From Catellatospora paridis (GTDB lineage: Bacteria > Actinomycetota > Actinomycetes > Mycobacteriales > Micromonosporaceae), in contig NZ_WBZD01000017.1 in NCBI RefSeq assembly GCF_009720365.1, positions 1 through 64,000 on the forward strand: 64,000 nt of DNA. The letters are read 5' to 3'. Made by a program: the position numbers and the translations under genes. How positions within the stretch are numbered: position 1 is the first letter of the stretch; each line of letters begins with the position of its first letter. Below are positions 57,968-64,000 of this stretch, piece by piece. A model generated the notes under the pieces. It was not told the DNA's origin. It did not search any database and saw nothing but the letters and a program-made list of their open reading frames with translations.

Positions 57968-60781
57968 GTGAACACATCACCCCCGACCCGCGCTCCGCGG
58001 GGCGAGGACATCGGGCCGGCCGGGGCGACCGCCCCGGCCTGGAGCCTGGGGCCGCAGTTCATGCTCCGCAGCGCCGGCCTGCCGGTGCAGGCGGTGCACG
58101 GGCTGCGCAGCGCCGGCGCGAGCGCGTGGGCCGACGAGGTCATCGCGCTGGAGGAGCAGCTGCGCGGCCGTGCCGCGCACCTGAGCGACCTGCTGCACGA
58201 ACTGATCGGGGCCAACTCCGACGACCAGTCGCGCCGCGCGCTGCTGGCGCTGCGCCGGCAGGTCTTCAAGAACGCGCTGCCCGCCGACCCGGCCGAGGCC
58301 GTGCGGCTGGTGCTGGCGCAGGACGTGTTCACGGCCGCCCAGCTGTCGGACTGGATCGACGACCGGCGGCGCGTCGACGCGAAACGGGCCCAGGGCGCGG
58401 CGCTGCTCGCCGCGGACCTGGACCGCAACCGCGCGGCGCTGCGCGAGCTGATCGTCGAGGACCGGCTGCGGCTGGGCCTGCTGCTGGCCTCCCCGGTGCT
58501 GGAAGGGCAGCTCGACGCCCTGCACCGGGAGGTCCCCGGCGGCAAGGTGGACAAGAAGCTGCGCAAGCTGGAGCGCTCGGTGCTGTCCTACCTGTACCGC
58601 ACCGCCTGCAAGACCAGCCCCTTCAGTACCTTCACGGGTATCGGGCTGGGCGATTTCGCCGACACGGACGCGGCCGGCGGGGACGGGTCGCACCGCATCA
58701 CCGCCGACCCGCGCTGGTCCAGCCACGTCCGGCTGAACGTGGTCGTGCTGGGCCGGCTCGCCGAGCTGATCCTGGCCGACCCGGCCCGCCGCGGCGACCT
58801 GCCGGTGACGCTCAGCCCGGGCTGGCGGCGCGAGGAGGACCGGGTCCGCTACGTACGCCGCTGGGTGACCGTCGGCGACGACAGCGCCTCGGTCAGCTTC
58901 GACTCGGTCAAGGACGGGCTGTTCTTCCTGCGCCGCAGCGGGATCCTGGACCGGATCATCGAGCTGTTCGCCGACGGGGCGCGGCTGCGCTGCCGCGACA
59001 TCGTGGACTGGCTGGCCCGCCAGCCGGGCACCCTGCCGCACGAGTGCGAGCAGTACCTGTCCACACTGCTGCGCCTGGGCATGCTCCAGGTGCAGGGCCT
59101 GGAGACCGATGTGCACACCGCCGACCCGGTGCGCGCCTTCCAGGCGTCGCTGCGTGCGGTCGGCGCGTCCTGGGCGTTCGAGGTGGCGGGGTGGCTGGAC
59201 ACGCCGCTTGCCTGCCTCGACGCGTACCCGGCGGGTGACGTCGGGCAGCGGCGGCGGCTGCTGGCGCAGCTGCGGGAGAGCCTGCAGGCGATCCAGCACC
59301 GGCTCGGCGACGAGTCGGCGACCCTGCCGCAGGCGCTGGTCTACGAGGACGTACGGGCCGGCGAGCAGCCGGTCCGTGCCGCCGGCGCGGCCTGGCGGGA
59401 GCTGTTCGGGCCGGCGATCTCCGGGATCGAGCGCATCCTGCCCGCGTTCGACATGACGCTGGCGCACCGGATCACCTTCAAGGGCTTCTTCCTGGCCCGC
59501 TTCGGCCGCGGCGGGCGCTGCGACGACATGCTCGGCCTGGTCGAGGACTTCCACGAGGACCTGTACGACCAGTACGTGTCCTACACCGCCGACCGGCGGC
59601 CGTTCGGCGACGACCACGAGTACGTGCCGGAGGAGAACTGGCTGGCGCTGCCCGGGATCGCCGCGCTCGACGCGGCCCGGCGGCAGTTCGCCGGCCGGAT
59701 GCGCAAGCTGTGGGAGGACGCGGCCGGGCGCGACGAGATCGTCATCGACGACGACTTCATCGCCCACGTCGCGGAGGAGCTGGCCCCGGTCGCGGGGGGC
59801 TTCGTGCCGCAGGGCCACTTCATGCAACTGGTGGACCGGCCCGATGACCCGCTGCTGGTGCTCAACCAGTCCTTCGGCGGGCTGTCTTTCCCGTTCAGCC
59901 GGTTCACGCACTGCTTCGACGGCTCCGCCCAGGACGGCGCGGCGGGTCCGCTGTCGGCCGGGCTGCGCCGCCACGCGGCCGCCATCCAGCCGGCGGGGGC
60001 GGTGTTCGCCGAGGTCACCGGTGGCAGTGCGTCCACCAACCTCAACCTGCACGGGCAGCTCACCGACTACGTGATCGTCTGCCCGGGTGAGTCGAGCACC
60101 GTGCCGGAGGCCGACCAGCTGCCGCTGGACGACCTCTACCTGGAGCACGACGCGGACGCCGACCGGGTGGTGCTGCGCTCGCGGCGGCTGGACCGCGAGG
60201 TGATCCCGGTGTACCTCGGCTACCTGATGCCGATGGCGCTGCCGGAGATCTCTCGCGCCCTGCTGCTGCTGTCGCCGGCCTCGATGGCCCGGCTCGACGT
60301 GTGGGGCGGCGTCGCGCCGGCCGTGCCGGACCGGGGCGTGTCCCGCCGGCCGCGGGTGCGCCACGGCCGCCTCGTGGTGAGCCGCCGCAGCTGGTCGGTG
60401 CTGGTCGCCGACCTGCCGCTGCGCAACCCCGCGGGCACGGACGCCGACTGGTTCCTCGACTGGAACCGCTGGCGGGCCGAGCACGGGGTGCCGCGCCGGG
60501 TGTTCGCCACCCTGTACGGCAACGGCGGCCGCGCCGTCGGCGGGGCCAAGCCGCAGTACCTCGACTTCGACAGCTTCCTGTCGCTGACCGCGTTCGAGGC
60601 GCTCGTGAAGAGCCCCGAGGCCCGGGTCGTGCTGCGGGAGATGCTGCCGGCCGAGGACGAGCTGCACGTCGGCTCGGCGCGCGGCGACCACGTCGCCGAG
60701 TTCGCGATCGAGACCCTGCACCACGCGGCGTCGCCGGCGCCGCTTGCCGCGCACACGGACCCCAGGGGTGCATCGTCATGA
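57968..60781 (+). CDS. LanB N-terminal-type dehydratase (glutamylation protein of a split LanB)
   Basis: The 937-residue protein is the lantibiotic dehydratase N-terminal domain. Visible landmarks are RLVLAQDVFTAAQLSDWIDDRR, the family stretch LSYLYRTACKTSPFSTFTGIGLG near residue 215, and a C-terminal half with NLNLHGQLTDYVIVCPG and YLDFDSFLSLTAFEALVKS. Such proteins use glutamyl-tRNA to glutamylate Ser and Thr of the precursor. The GTG at 57968 has GGAGGG six bases upstream, and the next gene (the elimination domain) overlaps its stop. Length and position match GodF/TbtB-type proteins. Confidence 0.88.
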   Translation: MNTSPPTRAPRGEDIGPAGATAPAWSLGPQFMLRSAGLPVQAVHGLRSAGASAWADEVIALEEQLRGRAAHLSDLLHELIGANSDDQSRRALLALRRQVFKNALPADPAEAVRLVLAQDVFTAAQLSDWIDDRRRVDAKRAQGAALLAADLDRNRAALRELIVEDRLRLGLLLASPVLEGQLDALHREVPGGKVDKKLRKLERSVLSYLYRTACKTSPFSTFTGIGLGDFADTDAAGGDGSHRITADPRWSSHVRLNVVVLGRLAELILADPARRGDLPVTLSPGWRREEDRVRYVRRWVTVGDDSASVSFDSVKDGLFFLRRSGILDRIIELFADGARLRCRDIVDWLARQPGTLPHECEQYLSTLLRLGMLQVQGLETDVHTADPVRAFQASLRAVGASWAFEVAGWLDTPLACLDAYPAGDVGQRRRLLAQLRESLQAIQHRLGDESATLPQALVYEDVRAGEQPVRAAGAAWRELFGPAISGIERILPAFDMTLAHRITFKGFFLARFGRGGRCDDMLGLVEDFHEDLYDQYVSYTADRRPFGDDHEYVPEENWLALPGIAALDAARRQFAGRMRKLWEDAAGRDEIVIDDDFIAHVAEELAPVAGGFVPQGHFMQLVDRPDDPLLVLNQSFGGLSFPFSRFTHCFDGSAQDGAAGPLSAGLRRHAAAIQPAGAVFAEVTGGSASTNLNLHGQLTDYVIVCPGESSTVPEADQLPLDDLYLEHDADADRVVLRSRRLDREVIPVYLGYLMPMALPEISRALLLLSPASMARLDVWGGVAPAVPDRGVSRRPRVRHGRLVVSRRSWSVLVADLPLRNPAGTDADWFLDWNRWRAEHGVPRRVFATLYGNGGRAVGGAKPQYLDFDSFLSLTAFEALVKSPEARVVLREMLPAEDELHVGSARGDHVAEFAIETLHHAASPAPLAAHTDPRGASS

Positions 60782-61836
60782 CCCAGACCATTCCGGCGCC
60801 CTCGGGCGTCGACACCGGCGAGTGGCTCGCCATCCACGTCTTCTACGCCGCCAACCCGCAGCCGCTGCTGACCCACTGCGTGGGCCCGCTGGTGAAGGAG
60901 CTGACCGAGGACGGCCTGCTGGCCGGGTACTTCTTCATCAACTACTGGCTGGAGGGCACGCACATCCGGCTGCGGCTCAAGCCGGCCCGGCCGGAGCTCA
61001 CCGACGAGGTCAAGGCCCGCGCCGAGGCGGAGATCAACGCCTTCCTGCGGCGGCGGCCCGCGCTGTACGAGATGGGCACCGGCTTCCTCGGCGAGCTCTA
61101 CAACAAGCTGTTCGAGCTGGAGTTCCCCGACGGCCGCCCGGCGCACCTGATCGGCGACGACGGCCAGATGCGCATGCAGCCGAACAACTCCTTCGCCTAC
61201 CGCGACTACGAGCCCGAGTACGGCAAGTACGGCGGCCCGGCCGGCATCGCCCTGGCGGAGTGGCACTTCCAGCACTCCAGCGACACGGTGCTGCACGCGA
61301 TCCGCACCATGAACCTGCACCTGCGGCCCGTGCTGTTCGGCGTCGCCGCGCAGCTGATGCTGGTGATGACGGCCTGCTTCCTGCCCGACCGGCGCAAGCT
61401 GGTCGACTTCCTGGACAGCTACCACACGTTCTGGCACAGCGCGTTCGCCGGCACGAACTTCATCGGCACCAACGAGTACGCCCGCATGTACGACGACATG
61501 GCCGGCGACCTGTCGGCCCGCTTCGTGGAAGTCCTGGACGTGCTGGAGCGCCGCGAGCTGGACCGCTTGCCGGAGTTCCTGCGCGCCTGGGCGGTGCACT
61601 GCTTCGAGCTGGCCGACCGGGCCCGCGAGCTGTCCGTGCGCGGCGAACTGGTGCTGCGCTCGTGGGACGGCTCCGGCGACCGGGCGGTCACCGACCCGGA
61701 GCGGGCGCTGCCGCTGGTGCTGTCGCCGTACCTGCACATGACCAACAACCGCTTCCACGTCACCATCCGCGACGAGGCGTACCTGTCCTACCTGCTGGGC
61801 CGGTCGCTGCGGGAACGGCTGGAGGCGGCGCCGTGA
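60778..61836 (+). CDS. thiopeptide-type LanB C-terminal (SpaB_C) protein: elimination domain, or pyridine synthase
   Basis: The 352-residue protein has the SpaB_C/Lant_dehydr_C fold: WLAIHVFYAANPQPLLTHCVGPLVKELTEDGLLAGYFFINYWLEGTHIRLRLKP at the start and YLHMTNNRFHVTIRDEAYLSYLL at the end. Right after a LanB N-terminal protein it should eliminate the glutamate to give dehydroalanine or dehydrobutyrine. The same fold also includes the [4+2] pyridine synthases of thiopeptides, but only one such protein is in the window, so elimination is the better call. The ATG overlaps the previous stop. Confidence 0.82.
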   Translation: MTQTIPAPSGVDTGEWLAIHVFYAANPQPLLTHCVGPLVKELTEDGLLAGYFFINYWLEGTHIRLRLKPARPELTDEVKARAEAEINAFLRRRPALYEMGTGFLGELYNKLFELEFPDGRPAHLIGDDGQMRMQPNNSFAYRDYEPEYGKYGGPAGIALAEWHFQHSSDTVLHAIRTMNLHLRPVLFGVAAQLMLVMTACFLPDRRKLVDFLDSYHTFWHSAFAGTNFIGTNEYARMYDDMAGDLSARFVEVLDVLERRELDRLPEFLRAWAVHCFELADRARELSVRGELVLRSWDGSGDRAVTDPERALPLVLSPYLHMTNNRFHVTIRDEAYLSYLLGRSLRERLEAAP

Positions 61837-63044
61837 GCACCCGCACCCTCACCGACGCCCGCCCGCGGCTGCGCGGCGACCTGCTGCTGAGCGCGCCGCT
61901 GCAGCGCGGGCCGGGAACCGTCTACCTGGTCAAGGACCCGTGCAGCGGGCGCGCGTTCGAGATCGCCCAGCGTGAGCATTTCCTGATCACCAGGCTCGAC
62001 GGGGCGCGCTCGCTGGCGCAGATCGGCGCGGAGTACGCGGCGGCCTTCGGCCGCAGGCTGGGCGACGGCCACTGGGAGCAGCTGCTGTGGCTGCTGCACG
62101 GGCGGCAGCTGCTGGCCGGCGGCCCGGTGGCCGTGGCGGACCCGGAGCAGGTCGGCCGGATCCACCGGTTCCGCCTGGTCCGCGACGCCGCGGCGGTGGT
62201 GGACCGGGTCCACGGGTGGGTGCGCCTCGCCATCCGCGGCCCGGTCGTGCTGGCCGTAGCGCTGGCCTGCGCGGCCATGCTGGCCGTGCTCGGCCTGCAC
62301 GTGGGCGAGCTGGTCGACGGGTTCCTCGGCCTCGGCGGGCAGCCGGGGGCGATCGTCGCGGTGTTCGCGCTGGTCTGGGTGAGCGCTGCGCTGCACGAAC
62401 TGGCGCACGGCGTGTCGGCGCGACACTTCGGCTGCACGGTCAGCGGTATCAGCATGCTGACGCTATCGTGCACTGTGGACAACCTCCTGTACCTCCAATC
62501 ACGACGGAGGCAGGCCGCTATCGCGGCGTCGGGAGCCCTGGTCAACGCGGCCTACCTGCTGCCGTTCGCGGCGGCCTGGCTGCTGCTGCCGGAGCAGTCC
62601 GCGGTGCGGGCGCCGTTGGCGGGCTTCCTGCTCGTCGGCGCGGTGCAGTCGCTGGTGAACCTGATCCCGCTCGCGCCGCTGGACGGCTACCGCATGCTCA
62701 GCTACGCGCTGCGGGTGACGAACCTGTCCGGGGAGAGCCGCCGCTTCCTGCAGCTGTCGCTGTGGCGGCTGTTCGGGCGCGGACCGGGTGTCGCAGGCTA
62801 CCCGTATCGTGCGAAGGTCACCTATGTCTCGTACGGGCTGTGGTCCGCCGCCGTCATCCTACTGGTCGGTACGGGATTGACGTTGATCTGCTACTCCCCG
62901 TTGGCAGATCATTTCGGTACATCGGCCGCCGTCATCCCCGGACTGATCGTCGTACTGACGCTCGCCGGCTGGTTGGCGCGTCCATCACGCATCCAGGCTC
63001 CACAAGCGACCGCAAGTGTCAGAGGAGAGGCAAAGGACCGATGA
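61833..63044 (+). CDS. M50-family membrane metalloprotease with RRE-like N-terminus
   Basis: The 403-residue protein has a soluble N-terminus (RGDLLLSAPLQRGPGTVYLVKDPCSGRAFEIAQREHFLITRLDGARSLAQIGAEYAAAF) that looks like a PqqD/RRE winged helix. At least six membrane helices follow. The zinc site is HELAH (188-192), and the second motif NLIPLAPLDGYR supplies Asp284. These are the marks of site-2-protease (YydH-like) enzymes. The GTG overlaps the previous stop, so it is part of the operon. It could remove the leader in the membrane. That is an inference from the fold and context. Confidence 0.85.
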   Translation: MSTRTLTDARPRLRGDLLLSAPLQRGPGTVYLVKDPCSGRAFEIAQREHFLITRLDGARSLAQIGAEYAAAFGRRLGDGHWEQLLWLLHGRQLLAGGPVAVADPEQVGRIHRFRLVRDAAAVVDRVHGWVRLAIRGPVVLAVALACAAMLAVLGLHVGELVDGFLGLGGQPGAIVAVFALVWVSAALHELAHGVSARHFGCTVSGISMLTLSCTVDNLLYLQSRRRQAAIAASGALVNAAYLLPFAAAWLLLPEQSAVRAPLAGFLLVGAVQSLVNLIPLAPLDGYRMLSYALRVTNLSGESRRFLQLSLWRLFGRGPGVAGYPYRAKVTYVSYGLWSAAVILLVGTGLTLICYSPLADHFGTSAAVIPGLIVVLTLAGWLARPSRIQAPQATASVRGEAKDR

Positions 63045-63988
63045 GTGAGGTTGAGGAATTGAGCGTCGTAGACGCGGTCGACGCGGGCAGCACACCCGCG
63101 ATCGTGATTGACGGGGTGTCCAAGAGCTACGGCGACGTGCACGCGGTGCAGGGCGTGTCCCTGTCCATCGGGCAGGGCGAGTTCTTCGGCATCCTCGGCC
63201 CCAACGGCGCGGGCAAGACCACCCTGATCGAGATCGTGGAGGGTCTGCGCGATCCGGACGCCGGCCGTGTGTCGATCTTTGGGTTGTCGCCGCATCCGCG
63301 CAACCCGGCACTGCTGCCCCGGATGGGGGTGCAGACGCAGAAGTCGGCGTTCTTCACCCGGCTCACCGCGCGCGAGCACCTGGAGACGGTGGCCGCGCTG
63401 TACGGCAAGGACGCCGCGGCGGCGCAGCGCGCGCTGACCGTGGTCGGCCTGGACGGCTCGGCGAACGTACGCGTCACCGACGTGTCCGGCGGGCAGCGGC
63501 AGCGGCTGGCGATCGCCTCCGCGCTGGTGCACGACCCGGAGGTCATCTTCCTGGACGAGCCCACCGCGGCGCTCGACCCGCAGGCCCGTCGCGACCTGTG
63601 GAAGCTGCTGCGTGAGCTCAAGGCGGCCGGCAAGACCATCGTCTACACCACGCACCACCTGGACGAGGCCGAAGCCCTCTGCGACCGCGTCGCGATCGTG
63701 GTCGCCGGCAAGGTCGTCTCGCTGGGCAGCCCGCACCAGCTGGTGAACGCCGCCGGCCTGCCGACCCGCCTGCTGGTGGCGGTCGACCGGATCACCGTCG
63801 AGCAGGCCCGCGCCATCCACGGCGTGGACTCGGTCACCGTGGAGGGCGGCTCCGTCGTCATCTCCAGCCGCAACGCCGCCAAGGTGCTGGCGGCCGTCGC
63901 CGAGGTCGCCGGCCTCGACGGCGTGCAGACCCGCACCGCGACCCTGGAAGACGTCTACCTCGAACTGACCGGAACGGAGCAGCAGTGA
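63041..63988 (+). CDS. ABC transporter ATP-binding protein, peptide exporter
   Basis: The 315-residue protein has Walker A GPNGAGKT (53-60), the signature VSGGQRQRLAIA, Walker B VIFLDEPTAALD, a His-switch (TTHHLDEAE) and a C-terminal extension typical of DrrA/CcmA-type exporters. Its ATG overlaps the protease stop, and a further start (GTG 63985) overlaps its own stop. It should energise export of the mature peptide and/or self-resistance together with the permease that starts at the window edge. Confidence 0.93.
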   Translation: MSEVEELSVVDAVDAGSTPAIVIDGVSKSYGDVHAVQGVSLSIGQGEFFGILGPNGAGKTTLIEIVEGLRDPDAGRVSIFGLSPHPRNPALLPRMGVQTQKSAFFTRLTAREHLETVAALYGKDAAAAQRALTVVGLDGSANVRVTDVSGGQRQRLAIASALVHDPEVIFLDEPTAALDPQARRDLWKLLRELKAAGKTIVYTTHHLDEAEALCDRVAIVVAGKVVSLGSPHQLVNAAGLPTRLLVAVDRITVEQARAIHGVDSVTVEGGSVVISSRNAAKVLAAVAEVAGLDGVQTRTATLEDVYLELTGTEQQ

Positions 63989-64000
63989 GCGCCTACGCAG
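63985..64000 (+). CDS. start of the next operon gene, probably the ABC permease (partial)
   Basis: A GTG at 63985 overlaps the ATPase stop (GTGA). Only MSAYA is visible before the window ends. ABC-2-type permeases normally follow such ATPases, so a permease is likely, but this rests on position only. Confidence 0.4.

Noticed and set aside
49945-57980. Very long minus-strand open frames of about 1470 codons over the RiPP genes
   Set aside because: They are mirror frames of the GC-rich plus-strand genes: translations are low-complexity Arg/Gly/Val/His-rich without domains, while the plus frames have full family motifs.
1-64000. CRISPR arrays, tRNA and rRNA genes, insertion sequences
   Set aside because: No regular repeat-spacer pattern, no tRNA-like cloverleaf blocks with CCA-region context, and no transposase or IS-type terminal repeats were seen.

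Overview
The window is high-GC chromosomal DNA from a filamentous-type actinomycete. The GC-rich codon use, many GTG starts, ATGA/GTGA stop-start overlaps, a conservon-type Roadblock protein, ECF sigma factors paired with membrane partners, a Tat-type multicopper oxidase and a large SARP regulator all point there. The Micromonosporaceae are my best guess, from gene content and from palindromic intergenic repeats built around GATC; this is inference, not a search result.

Layout. Bases 1-31,000 are mostly ordinary chromosome: the end of a conservon operon, a Ser/Thr kinase, a PIG-V-type mannosyltransferase, a HAD phosphatase, a secreted phosphodiesterase, a CotA-like multicopper oxidase, CorA, a GNAT-NAD kinase pair, HrpB, an ECF sigma factor with a beta-propeller membrane partner, a GT-C-like membrane protein, a GntR regulator, a GH15 glucosidase/trehalase, and glyA behind a recognisable ZTP (pfl) riboswitch. 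These are followed by a PQQ-type sugar dehydrogenase carrying four beta/gamma-crystallin domains, a second ECF sigma factor with its probable anti-sigma, a polysaccharide deacetylase-glycosyltransferase fusion, a GH18 protein and an M43 metalloprotease.

Bases 31,000-49,000 hold small membrane and regulatory genes, a two-domain LigD-like DNA ligase, an EF-hand protein, a type II NADH dehydrogenase-like protein, a MarR/MFS efflux pair, an adenylate kinase, a two-gene operon that fits 10-methyl branched fatty acid synthesis (tmsA/tmsB-like), a split FluG-like pair (amidohydrolase plus glutamine synthetase homologue), a methyltransferase, a lipoprotein paralogue of the sugar dehydrogenase, and a TrmB-LuxR type regulator.

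The most interesting region runs from about 49,588 off the right edge. It is a RiPP biosynthetic cluster: a short exported-looking peptide and an 89-residue unknown protein, a SARP with an NB-ARC domain, an E1-like leader-binding (F/ocin-ThiF type) protein, a YcaO cyclodehydratase ending in a PxPxPxP tail, a two-domain nitroreductase-type azoline dehydrogenase, a split LanB (glutamylation and elimination proteins), an M50 membrane metalloprotease with a probable recognition-element N-terminus, and an ABC exporter. From the YcaO to the window edge most genes overlap or lie within about 30 bases. Together they should install azol(in)es and dehydroamino acids in a peptide, trim it and export it, in the manner of goadsporin or thiopeptides. 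No convincing precursor peptide lies inside the window.

Two wider patterns recur: genes whose start codon sits 6-7 bases after a TANNNT box, which suggests many leaderless mRNAs, and long intergenic inverted repeats of a common GATC-centred type.
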